Source of the DNA: Duganella sp. 1224
Lineage (GTDB): Bacteria > Pseudomonadota > Gammaproteobacteria > Burkholderiales > Burkholderiaceae_D
Direction: 5' to 3'
DNA length: 64,000 nt
Assembly: GCF_013408245.1 (NCBI RefSeq)
Contig: NZ_JACBYS010000009.1
Span: 62,001-126,000 of the forward strand
Shown here in pieces: positions 45,728 to 53,940 of the stretch. The first letter of the stretch is position 1. Every line of letters begins with the position of its first letter. A program made the position numbers and the translations under genes. The notes under the pieces are model-generated. The model was not told where the DNA came from and searched no databases. It worked only from the letters and a program-made list of their open reading frames with translations.

Positions 45728-47314
45728 ATGATTAAACAAGCTCTCATCTCCGTATCCGACAAGACCGGTGTGCTGGACTTCGCGCGCGCGCTGTCCGCCA
45801 TGGGCGTCAACATCCTGTCGACCGGCGGCACCGCCAAACTGCTGGCCGACAACGGCGTGCCGGTGACCGAAGTGGCCGACTACACCGGTTTCCCGGAGAT
45901 GCTGGATGGCCGCGTCAAGACGCTGCACCCGAAAGTCCACGGCGGCATCCTGGCGCGCCGCGACTTCCCGGAGCACGTGGCCAAGCTGGAAGAGCACAAC
46001 ATCCCGACCATCGACATGGTGGTGGTCAACCTGTACCCGTTCCAGGCCACGGTGGCCAAGGACACCTGCACGCTGGACGACGCCATCGAGAACATCGACA
46101 TCGGCGGCCCGGCCATGCTGCGTTCCGCCGCCAAGAACCACAAGGACGTGGTGGTGATCTGCGACCCGGCCGACTACGGCGTGGTGCTGGCGGAAATGAA
46201 GACCACCGACAACGCCCCCGGCTACGTCAGCTACGACACCCGCTTCACGCTGGCCACCAAGGTCTACTCGCACACCGCGCAGTACGACGGCGCCATCGCC
46301 AACTACCTGACCAGCCTGGACGCGACCCGCGCCCACGCCAGCCGCAGCGCCTATCCGGCCAAGCTGAACGTGGCGTTTGAAAAAGTGCAGGACATGCGCT
46401 ACGGCGAGAACCCGCACCAGTCGGCGGCGTTCTACCGCGACGTGGTCAAGACCGAGGGCGCGCTGGCCAACTACAAGCAGCTGCAAGGCAAGGAACTGTC
46501 GTTCAACAACATCGCCGACGCCGATGCGGCGTGGGAATGCGTGAAGAGCATGGGCGGCTTCGACCAGCCGGCCGCGTGCGTGATCGTCAAGCACGCCAAT
46601 CCGTGCGGCGTGGCGCTGGGCCGCTCGGCGGTGGAAGCCTACACCCGCGCGCTGCAGACCGACCCGACCTCGGCCTTCGGCGGCATCATCGCCTTCAACG
46701 TGGAAGTGGACGCGGCGGCGGCCACCGAGCTGGCCAAGCTGTTCGTGGAAGTGCTGATCGCGCCGTCGTTCAGCGCCGACGCCAAGCAGATCCTGTCGGC
46801 CAAGCAGAACGTGCGCCTGCTGGAAATCCCGCTGGGCAATGGCGTCAACGCCATGGACTTCAAGCGCGTGGGCGGCGGCCTGCTGGTGCAGTCGGCCGAC
46901 GCGAAGAACGTGCTGCTGGCCGACCTCAAGGTGGTCAGCAAGAAGCAGCCGACCCAGCAGGAACTGCAGGACATGATGTTCGCGTGGCGCGTGGCCAAGT
47001 ACGTCAAGTCGAACGCCATCGTCTTCTGCGGCAATAACATGACGCTGGGCGTGGGCGCCGGCCAGATGAGCCGCATCGACTCGGCCCGCATCGCCTCGAT
47101 CAAGGCGCAGAACGCCGGCCTGACGCTGGCCGGTTCGGTGGTGGCGTCGGACGCGTTCTTCCCGTTCCGCGATGGCCTGGACGTGGTGGTTGACGCCGGC
47201 GCGACCTGCGTGATCCACCCGGGCGGCTCGATGCGCGACCAGGAAGTGATCGACGCCGCCGACGAGCGCGGCGTGGTCATGGTCTACACCGGCACCCGCC
47301 ACTTCCGCCACTAA
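45728..47314 (+). CDS. purH: Bifunctional AICAR transformylase / IMP cyclohydrolase
   Basis: A 528-residue PurH carrying out the last two steps of purine synthesis. The IMP cyclohydrolase domain (about 1-190) holds STGGTAKLL, GRVKTLHPKVHGGIL and NLYPF; the transformylase domain has YGENPHQSA, KHANPCGVA and FPFRDGLD. Full length. The gene is followed by a palindromic repeat, then ruvC. Confidence 0.97.
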   Translation: MIKQALISVSDKTGVLDFARALSAMGVNILSTGGTAKLLADNGVPVTEVADYTGFPEMLDGRVKTLHPKVHGGILARRDFPEHVAKLEEHNIPTIDMVVVNLYPFQATVAKDTCTLDDAIENIDIGGPAMLRSAAKNHKDVVVICDPADYGVVLAEMKTTDNAPGYVSYDTRFTLATKVYSHTAQYDGAIANYLTSLDATRAHASRSAYPAKLNVAFEKVQDMRYGENPHQSAAFYRDVVKTEGALANYKQLQGKELSFNNIADADAAWECVKSMGGFDQPAACVIVKHANPCGVALGRSAVEAYTRALQTDPTSAFGGIIAFNVEVDAAAATELAKLFVEVLIAPSFSADAKQILSAKQNVRLLEIPLGNGVNAMDFKRVGGGLLVQSADAKNVLLADLKVVSKKQPTQQELQDMMFAWRVAKYVKSNAIVFCGNNMTLGVGAGQMSRIDSARIASIKAQNAGLTLAGSVVASDAFFPFRDGLDVVVDAGATCVIHPGGSMRDQEVIDAADERGVVMVYTGTRHFRH

Positions 47315-47330
47315 ATTCAACCCCGGACGT

Positions 47331-47360
47331 GGGGTCTGACCCCGTACGGGGTCAGACCCC
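47331..47360. repeat. GGGGTCTGACCCC palindromic repeat, copy 3
   Basis: A perfect 30-bp palindrome identical to the 1938-1967 element. It lies 16 bases after purH and 60 bases before ruvC, the only copy in this window between genes pointing the same way. Confidence 0.9.
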
Positions 47361-47420
47361 CGCCTGTCGCCGTGCGGGGTAAAGCTTGCCGCCGCTTGCC
47401 TTAGTGCATACAATCCCTGA

Positions 47421-47972
47421 ATGATAATTCTCGGCATCGACCCCGGCCTGCGCACCACCGGCTTTGGCGTCATCCACAAGCAGGGCAGCAAGCTGCGCTA
47501 CATTGCCTCCGGCACCATCAAGAGCGGCGAGGGCGACCTGCCGACAAGGCTCAAGGTGATCCTGGACGGCGTGGGCGAAGTCGCCCGTACCTACGGCCCG
47601 GACTGCGCGGCCATCGAACAAGTCTTCGTTAACGTCAATCCGCAATCGACTTTGCTGCTGGGTCAGGCGCGCGGCGCGGCGATCTGCGCGCTGGTGACGG
47701 CTGAACTGAGCGTGGCCGAGTATTCCCCAACCCAAATCAAACAGGCGGTGGTTGGCACCGGCCGCGCGGTCAAGGCGCAGATGCAGGACATGGTCGCGCG
47801 CCTGCTGCAATTGCCCGGCCTGCCCGGCACCGACGCCGCCGACGCGCTCGGCATCGCCATCTGCCACGCCCACAGCCGCGAAACGCTGACGCTGATTGCC
47901 GGCGGCACCAATGTCGCCGCCACCGGCCCGCTGGCCGGCTTGCGCATGCGCCGCGGCCGCCTGGTCGGTTAA
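47421..47972 (+). CDS. ruvC: Holliday junction resolvase RuvC
   Basis: A 183-residue RuvC. ILGIDPGLRTTGFGV contains the first catalytic Asp, AIEQVFVNVNP the Glu, and GTDAADALGIAICHAH the C-terminal Asp pair. It cuts Holliday junctions guided by RuvAB; ruvA follows after 24 bases. Confidence 0.97.
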   Translation: MIILGIDPGLRTTGFGVIHKQGSKLRYIASGTIKSGEGDLPTRLKVILDGVGEVARTYGPDCAAIEQVFVNVNPQSTLLLGQARGAAICALVTAELSVAEYSPTQIKQAVVGTGRAVKAQMQDMVARLLQLPGLPGTDAADALGIAICHAHSRETLTLIAGGTNVAATGPLAGLRMRRGRLVG

Positions 47973-47996
47973 CTTCCCCATTAAAGGTCCTACACG

Positions 47997-48575
47997 ATGA
48001 TCGGTCGTCTCTCCGGTATTCTGCTTGAAAAAAATCCGCCCCAACTGCTGGTGGACGTGGGGGGCGTCGGCTACGAAGTCGACGTTTCGATGAGCACCTT
48101 CTACAACCTGCCGGGCGTGGGCGAGAAGGTGGTGCTGTTCACGCACCAGGCCATCCGCGAGGATGCGCACCTGCTGTACGGCTTTGGCAACGCCGAGGAG
48201 CGCGCGGTGTTCCGCCAGCTGATCAAGATCACCGGCGTTGGCGCGCGCACCGCGCTGTCGATCCTGTCCGGCATGTCGATCGCCGACCTGGCGCAGGCCG
48301 TCACGCTGCAGGAGGCTGGCCGGCTGGTCAAGGTGCCGGGCATCGGCAAGAAGACCGCCGAGCGACTGCTGCTGGAACTGAAGGGTAAGCTGGGCGCGGA
48401 CATCGGCGCCGGCGGCGCGCACGCCGCGCCGGACTCGCAATCCGACATCCTCAACGCCCTGCTGGCGCTGGGCTACTCCGACAAGGAGGCCTTGCTGGCG
48501 CTGAAAACCGTCCCCGCCGGCGCCTCCGTCTCCGATGGCATCAAGCAAGCCCTCAAGGCGCTGTCCAAAGGCTGA
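47997..48575 (+). CDS. ruvA: Holliday junction branch migration protein RuvA
   Basis: A 192-residue RuvA: N-terminal OB-fold (MIGRLSGILLEKNPPQLLVD), two helix-hairpin-helix motifs (KITGVGARTALSIL and VPGIGKKTAERLLLEL) and a C-terminal UBA-like domain that contacts RuvB (SDILNALLALGYSDKEA). Located between ruvC and ruvB. Confidence 0.97.
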   Translation: MIGRLSGILLEKNPPQLLVDVGGVGYEVDVSMSTFYNLPGVGEKVVLFTHQAIREDAHLLYGFGNAEERAVFRQLIKITGVGARTALSILSGMSIADLAQAVTLQEAGRLVKVPGIGKKTAERLLLELKGKLGADIGAGGAHAAPDSQSDILNALLALGYSDKEALLALKTVPAGASVSDGIKQALKALSKG

Positions 48576-48715
48576 TCCAGCGCAATCGACCCGCCGGCGC
48601 CTCTGCCCAAGCTCGGCCCACGAACCACGCGCAGCCGCTCATGCATGATGGGGTATGAAAAACTTCAGCTGGCGAGGGGGCGTAGTATCTGGCCGCGGCA
48701 GGGTAAAATAGCTGT

Positions 48716-49774
48716 ATGAGCATACAGACCGACAATTTTACCGAGCAGCGCATCATCGACGCCGCCCCCTCGTCCCCGAACGAAGAGGCGATCGAACGCG
48801 CCCTGCGCCCCAAGCACCTCGATGAATATGTCGGGCAAGCCAAAATCCGCGATCAGCTGGAAATCTTCATCTCCGCCGCGCGCAAGCGCAACGAGGCGCT
48901 CGACCATACCTTGCTGTTCGGCCCGCCGGGCCTGGGCAAGACCACGCTGGCCAACATCATCGCCCGCGAAATGGGCGTCAACCTGCGCCAGACCTCCGGC
49001 CCGGTGCTGGAGCGCCCCGGCGACCTGGCCGCCATCCTGACCAACCTGGAAGCCAACGACGTCCTGTTCATCGACGAAATCCACCGCCTGTCGCCGGTGG
49101 TCGAGGAAATCCTGTACCCGGCGCTGGAGGACTACCAGATCGACATCATGATCGGCGAGGGCCCGGCCGCGCGCTCGGTCAAGCTCGACCTGCAGCCGTT
49201 CACGCTGGTCGGCGCCACCACCCGCGCCGGCATGCTGACCAATCCGCTGCGCGACCGCTTCGGCATCGTCGCCCGCCTGGAGTTCTACACCACCGACGAG
49301 CTGACCAAGATCGTCAGCCGCAGCGCCGCGCTGCTCAAGGCCCACATCGACGAGGAAGGCGCCCGCGAGATCGCCCGCCGCGCGCGCGGCACGCCGCGGA
49401 TCGCCAACCGCCTGTTGCGCCGCGTGCGCGACTACGCCGAAGTGAAGAGCGACGGCGAAATCACCAAGGCCGTGGCCGACGCCGCGCTGATCATGCTGGA
49501 CGTGGACACCGTCGGCTTCGACGTCATGGACCGCAAGCTGCTGGAGGCGGTGCTGTACAAGTTTGGCGGCGGCCCGGTGGGCATCGGCAACCTGGCGGCC
49601 GCCATCGGCGAGGCCGCCGACACCATCGAGGACGTGCTGGAGCCTTACCTGATCCAGCAAGGCTTTTTGCAACGCACGCCGCGTGGCCGCGTGGCCACGG
49701 CGGCGGCTTACAAGCACTTCGGCGTCAACCTGCCGCGCACCAATCCCAACGGCGAGCTGTGGAGCGATCTGTAA
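48716..49774 (+). CDS. ruvB: Holliday junction DNA helicase RuvB
   Basis: A 352-residue AAA+ motor. Walker A is FGPPGLGKTTL, Walker B is VLFIDEIHRL, sensor 1 lies in LVGATTRAG and the arginine finger in NPLRDRFG. The C-terminal winged helix ends GRVATAAAYKHFG. The 140-base gap from ruvA, with GGGTAAAATAG close to the start, suggests an extra promoter. The stop overlaps the next ATG by one base (TAATG). Confidence 0.97.
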   Translation: MSIQTDNFTEQRIIDAAPSSPNEEAIERALRPKHLDEYVGQAKIRDQLEIFISAARKRNEALDHTLLFGPPGLGKTTLANIIAREMGVNLRQTSGPVLERPGDLAAILTNLEANDVLFIDEIHRLSPVVEEILYPALEDYQIDIMIGEGPAARSVKLDLQPFTLVGATTRAGMLTNPLRDRFGIVARLEFYTTDELTKIVSRSAALLKAHIDEEGAREIARRARGTPRIANRLLRRVRDYAEVKSDGEITKAVADAALIMLDVDTVGFDVMDRKLLEAVLYKFGGGPVGIGNLAAAIGEAADTIEDVLEPYLIQQGFLQRTPRGRVATAAAYKHFGVNLPRTNPNGELWSDL

Positions 49775-50226
49775 TGCAGATCTGGGTGGATGCCGACGCC
49801 TGTCCCGCCGTCATCAAGGAAATCCTCTACCGCGTGGCCGACCGCGTGCAGATGCCGGTGACGCTGGTGGCCAACCAACTGCTGCGCGTGCCGCCGTCGC
49901 GCTTCATCCGCGCGCTGCAGGTGCCGGCCGGCGCCGACGTGGCGGACAGGGAAATCGTGCGCCTGCTGGAACCCGGCGACCTGGTGGTCACCGGCGACAT
50001 TCCGCTGGCGGCGGACGTGCTGAAGAAGGGCGGCCACGCGCTCAATCCGCGCGGCGAGTTCTACACCAATGACAACATCGCGCAGATGCTGACCATGCGC
50101 GCCTTCATGGACGAGCTGCGCGGCAGCGGCGTCGACACCGGCGGCCCGGCCGCCTTCAGCCAGGCCGACCGCCAGCATTTCGCCAACAGCCTGGACCGCC
50201 ATCTGGCGCGGCGCAAGCAGGGCTGA
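49774..50226 (+). CDS. YaiI/YqxD family (DUF188) protein
   Basis: A 150-residue PIN-like domain protein. MQIWVDADACPAVIKEIL, DVADREIVRLL and DLVVTGDIPLA are the conserved acidic segments of the YaiI/UPF0178 family, distantly related to NYN/PIN nucleases but without proven activity. The start ATG 49774 shares a base with the ruvB stop, so it is coupled to ruvB. Confidence 0.92.
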   Translation: MQIWVDADACPAVIKEILYRVADRVQMPVTLVANQLLRVPPSRFIRALQVPAGADVADREIVRLLEPGDLVVTGDIPLAADVLKKGGHALNPRGEFYTNDNIAQMLTMRAFMDELRGSGVDTGGPAAFSQADRQHFANSLDRHLARRKQG

Positions 50227-50236
50227 ACGGCGCCGC

Positions 50237-51223
50237 TTACCAGGCGTGGTGGACGTAGCGGGCGATGCGGTTGAAGTACAGTTCGCGCAGCGCCGCCATG
50301 GTGTCGGCCGTCAGCGGCGGCAGCGCGCTGGCGCGGCTGTTGGCCTGCGCCTGCGCCGCATTGCGGGCGCCGGGAATCACGGTGCTGACCGCGTCCTCCA
50401 TCAGAATCCAGCGCAGCGCGAATTCCGCCATGGTGGCGTTGGCCGGCACCAGCTTGCGGATTTCTTCCACCACTTCCAGCGCCACGTCATACGGCACACC
50501 GGCAAACGTCTCGCCCTTGTCGAACGCTTCGCCGTTGCGGTTGAAGGCGCGGTGGTCGTCGGCCGCGAAGGCGGTGGCGGCATTCATCTTGCCGGTCAGC
50601 AGGCCGGACGCCAGCGGCACGCGGGCGATCACGCCCACCTGGCGCTTTCGGGCCTCGGCGAAAAACAGCGCGGCGGGGCGCTGGCGGAAGATGTTGTAGA
50701 TGATCTGCACCGACTGCACGTTGGGATACTCGATGGCCTTCAGCGCCTCTTCCACTTTTTCGACCGACACGCCGTAGTGGCGGATCTTGCCGGCCTTGAC
50801 CAGATCATCGAGATGGCCGAAGACTTCCTGCTGGTAGTAGACCGCCGGCGGCGGGCAGTGCAGCTGTACCAGGTCGAGGCAGTCGGTTTGCAGGTTGGCC
50901 AGCGAGCGCTCGACGAAGGCCGTCATGTTCTGCTTGTTGTAGCCGTCCGCCGCGTGCGGCGACAGGCGGCGGCCCAGCTTGGTCGCCACGTAAGGCTTGT
51001 CGCCGCCGCGCTCCTTCAGCACCTCCGCGATCAGTTGCTCCGAGCGGCCGTCGCCATACACGTCGGCGGTATCGATGAACGTGGTGCCGGCATCCAGCGC
51101 GGCGTGCAGCGCGGCCTTGGCGTCTTCCTTGCTCACGTCGCCCCAGGCGCCGCCGATGGCCCAGGCGCCAAAGCCGATTTCCGATACGGTGTGGCCGGTG
51201 CGGCCGAAAGTTCTTTGCTTCAT
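50237..51223 (-). CDS. Aldo/keto reductase
   Basis: A 328-residue NADP-dependent oxidoreductase. FGRTGHTVSEIGFGAWAIGG begins the TIM barrel; the catalytic tetrad is Asp/Tyr in FIDTADVYGDG, Lys in YVATKLGRR and His in DLVQLHCPP. The C-terminal part (VIPGARNAAQ) binds the cofactor. The start is ATG 51223, giving a typical N-terminus. It is divergent from a LysR regulator across 95 bases, so regulation by that protein is likely. Confidence 0.92.
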   Translation of the reverse strand: MKQRTFGRTGHTVSEIGFGAWAIGGAWGDVSKEDAKAALHAALDAGTTFIDTADVYGDGRSEQLIAEVLKERGGDKPYVATKLGRRLSPHAADGYNKQNMTAFVERSLANLQTDCLDLVQLHCPPPAVYYQQEVFGHLDDLVKAGKIRHYGVSVEKVEEALKAIEYPNVQSVQIIYNIFRQRPAALFFAEARKRQVGVIARVPLASGLLTGKMNAATAFAADDHRAFNRNGEAFDKGETFAGVPYDVALEVVEEIRKLVPANATMAEFALRWILMEDAVSTVIPGARNAAQAQANSRASALPPLTADTMAALRELYFNRIARYVHHAW

Positions 51224-51318
51224 GGTGTTGGTTCCGAGGATGGGAAAGACGCTATTTATAACACCGCGTGGTACGCTGTGCGGATGAGCCATATTCATCG
51301 TCAGAGTGAGTTCTATTC

Positions 51319-52245
51319 ATGTCATTATTCGACCGCGTTGACCTGACCGATTTGCGGGTCTTCCTCACCATCATGCGCACCGGCAGTTTCAAGGCGGCCG
51401 CCATCCAGCTTGGCCTGACGCCGTCGGCGGTCAGCCATGCCATGCGCCGGCTGGAGGAGCGGCTGGCCGCCAAACTGCTGAACCGCTCCAGCCGCGCGGT
51501 TTCTGCCACCGATGTGGGGCGCGAGCTGGCGCGCCGCATCGAGGAGGGTTTCGACAAGATCGGCGACGCGCTGGCGGAACTGGATACCCCCGGCAGCGGC
51601 CGCCACGGCGAGCTGCGTCTGAACGTGTTCTCCGACGCCGCGCACCTGCTGATTGCGCCGGCCTTGCCGGAATTCGCGCGCCGCTGTCCGGGCGTGCGGC
51701 TGACGGTGGTGGTCGAGGACCGGCCGATCGACATCGTCGCCGAGGGCTATGACGCCGGCATCCGCTACGGCCATTACGTACCCGAAGACATGATCGCCGT
51801 ACCGCTGAGCAAAACGCAGCGCTGGGTGGTGGCCGCCGCGCCGTCCTACCTCGACGCCCACGACGCCATCCGCAGCATCGACGACCTGGCGCGGCACACC
51901 TGTCTGCAACTGCTGCTCGGCGATAACTCCAGCTACAAATGGGAATTCAACCGCCGCCGTCGTGTGCGCGTGCCCGGTGCGATCACCATCGCCGACACCG
52001 CCACCACCATCATGGCCGCCAAGGCAGGCATGGGATTGGCGTATCTGCTGGAGCAGCGCATCGCCGCCGAACTGGCGGAAGGCAGCCTGCGCGTGGTGCT
52101 GGCGGAGCACGCCGCCAAGGGCGAGCCGTTCCACATGTACTACAGCAGCCGGCGCCACACCCATCCGGCGCTGCGCACGCTGATGAACATCATTCGTCAG
52201 CAGCAGGGGATGGCGGAATACGCATCGTCGGCACGAAGCGGGTGA
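51319..52245 (+). CDS. LysR family transcriptional regulator
   Basis: A 308-residue LysR regulator. The N-terminal winged helix (LTDLRVFLTIMRTGSFKAAA, then LGLTPSAVSHAMRRLEERL) is followed by an effector domain of the CrgA/AphB-like group. It probably controls the divergent aldo/keto reductase gene. The last 56 bases overlap the convergent ybaN-like gene. Confidence 0.93.
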   Translation: MSLFDRVDLTDLRVFLTIMRTGSFKAAAIQLGLTPSAVSHAMRRLEERLAAKLLNRSSRAVSATDVGRELARRIEEGFDKIGDALAELDTPGSGRHGELRLNVFSDAAHLLIAPALPEFARRCPGVRLTVVVEDRPIDIVAEGYDAGIRYGHYVPEDMIAVPLSKTQRWVVAAAPSYLDAHDAIRSIDDLARHTCLQLLLGDNSSYKWEFNRRRRVRVPGAITIADTATTIMAAKAGMGLAYLLEQRIAAELAEGSLRVVLAEHAAKGEPFHMYYSSRRHTHPALRTLMNIIRQQQGMAEYASSARSG

Positions 52246-52576
52246 GGTAGACGGTGACGCAGACGCCGATCAGCACGATCAGGATGCGTACCCACGGCAG
52301 CTCGGTGCGCCACACCGAGTAGGCCATCGAGCCCCACATGAAGATCAAAATCCACACCTTGCCGCGCAGCGGAATGCCGCGGCCGTTTTCGTAGTCGCGC
52401 AGATACTTGCCAAACACCGGGTTGGTTTGCAGCCAGTGGTGCATGCGCGGCGAGGCGCGCACGAAGCAGGCCGAGGCCAGCAGCAGGAACGGCGTGGTCG
52501 GCAGCAGCGGCAGGAAGATGCCCAGTACGCCGAGGATCACCGCGACGATGCCGACGAAGTTGAGAATTATTTTCAT
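52190..52576 (-). CDS. YbaN family (DUF454) inner membrane protein
   Basis: A 128-residue membrane protein. VILGVLGIFLPLLPTTPFLL and the Cys/Arg-containing ACFVRASPRMHHWL are the DUF454 hallmarks; two further helices follow. Function unknown. The start ATG 52576 is chosen because relatives begin at this point; a GTG six codons earlier is in frame. The 3' end overlaps the LysR gene by 56 bases. Confidence 0.88.
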   Translation of the reverse strand: MKIILNFVGIVAVILGVLGIFLPLLPTTPFLLLASACFVRASPRMHHWLQTNPVFGKYLRDYENGRGIPLRGKVWILIFMWGSMAYSVWRTELPWVRILIVLIGVCVTVYLTRFVPTMRIPPSPAADE

Positions 52577-52644
52577 TTGGCCAAATCGTATCACCTTGGG
52601 GTAGACTATGACAAAAATGATAGCGCTAACTTAAGGAGGAGACG

Positions 52645-53406
52645 ATGAAGCGACGCATGCTGGCCGCCGTGGCCGGGGTGATGATGATGGCCGGCGCCCA
52701 TGCCGACGTTCAGTACAAGATCCTGGTGCTGGCCATGCCCAGCAAGTACCACTACGAATATATCCCGATCGCCCGCGACAGCCTGGAAAAGCTGGGCAAG
52801 CTGCATGCGTTCGACATGACCTACACCAACAAGCCGGAAGTCTTCGATGGCGACCTGAGCCAGTACGCCGCGGTGATGTTCCTGAACACGCCGCCGGAAG
52901 AACTGAACGAGGCGCGCCGCAGGAAGTTCGAGGACTACATGAAGAACGGCGGCAACGCCATGCTGGTGCACCGTTCGCTGATCATCCCGGCGAATGTCTG
53001 GCCGTGGTATGAAAAGCTGGTGGGCCGGCGCACCGGCAACCACCCGATGCTGCAGACCGGCGTGATCGACGTGACCGACAAAAAATTCCCCGCCACCTAC
53101 GGCCTGCCGGACCACTGGATCTGGAGCGACGAATTCTACGTGTTCGACAATCCCTATCAGGTCAAGATCAACCCGGTGCTCAACGTCGACGAAGCCAGCT
53201 ATGACCCGACCAAGATCTGGCCGGGCCAGGTGTCGCACGGCATGGGCAAGGACCACCCGCTGAGCTGGTACCACTACGTCGACAAGAGCCGCGTCTTCGT
53301 CACCGCGCTCGGCCACGACGGCAATATGTACCGCGACCCGCAATACCTGGCCCACCTGATGGGCGGCCTGTGGTGGACCGCCACCGGCAGGGGCGTCAAG
53401 CCGTAA
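52645..53406 (+). CDS. ThuA-like exported protein
   Basis: A 253-residue protein with a signal peptide (MLAAVAGVMMMAGAHA) and a ThuA domain, a class I glutamine-amidotransferase-like fold. YAAVMFLNTPPEELNEARR, GGNAMLVHRSL, WPWYEKLVG and the C-terminal VFVTALGHDGNMY match the family. ThuA proteins are linked to trehalose and other sugar utilisation (keto-sugar handling). AAGGAGGAG gives an excellent ribosome site. Its stop abuts the stop of the convergent DUF2147 gene. Confidence 0.87.
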   Translation: MKRRMLAAVAGVMMMAGAHADVQYKILVLAMPSKYHYEYIPIARDSLEKLGKLHAFDMTYTNKPEVFDGDLSQYAAVMFLNTPPEELNEARRRKFEDYMKNGGNAMLVHRSLIIPANVWPWYEKLVGRRTGNHPMLQTGVIDVTDKKFPATYGLPDHWIWSDEFYVFDNPYQVKINPVLNVDEASYDPTKIWPGQVSHGMGKDHPLSWYHYVDKSRVFVTALGHDGNMYRDPQYLAHLMGGLWWTATGRGVKP

Positions 53407-53847
53407 TTACTCCTGGCGTACCCAGGTTTGCGAGCGACCCAGCATGGGCACGCCGATGTAGCCGCGTACGCTGAGTTTCTTGCCGCCGTCGGTCAGGTGC
53501 AGCTTGCTTTTGTAGACCTCGCCGTCGGATGGGTCGAGGATTTCGCCGCCTTTGTATTCGTCGCCGTCTTTCTTCAGGCCGGACAGGATGGTCATGCCGA
53601 TGATGGGCTGGTCCTTGCGGGCGTCTTTGCACTTGTCGCAGCGCGGGGCCGGGTCTTCGTTCGGTTCGCGGAACAGTTGTTCGATCTTGCCTTGCAGGAC
53701 GCCGTTGCTTTCGGTGATGCGGATCAGCGCCTTGGGCTTGCCGCTGACATCGTCGATGTTTTTCCAAAGACCAACGGGCGAGGCGTTGTCGGCGAAGGCC
53801 GGCGACACCGCCAGGGCGGCGGCGGCGAAGAGGGCGAGAAATTTCAT
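53407..53847 (-). CDS. DUF2147 family exported protein
   Basis: A 146-residue protein with a signal peptide (FLALFAAAALAVSPAFA). SPVGLWKNIDDVSGKPKALI, CDKCKDARKDQPIIGM and GGEILDPSDGEVYKSKL are DUF2147 features, a lipocalin-like beta-barrel family of unknown function. The C-x-x-C pair (residues near 79-82) is typical. ATG 53847 follows GGAG and gives the signal peptide. Confidence 0.9.
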   Translation of the reverse strand: MKFLALFAAAALAVSPAFADNASPVGLWKNIDDVSGKPKALIRITESNGVLQGKIEQLFREPNEDPAPRCDKCKDARKDQPIIGMTILSGLKKDGDEYKGGEILDPSDGEVYKSKLHLTDGGKKLSVRGYIGVPMLGRSQTWVRQE

Positions 53848-53940
53848 GGAGGTCTCCTGTAATGATTGTGTGCCCATGATCGCACACGTGGAGACACGCC
53901 AATTAGAGGACTTTGTCGGTTTCTCGCCCTCCCTGCGCGC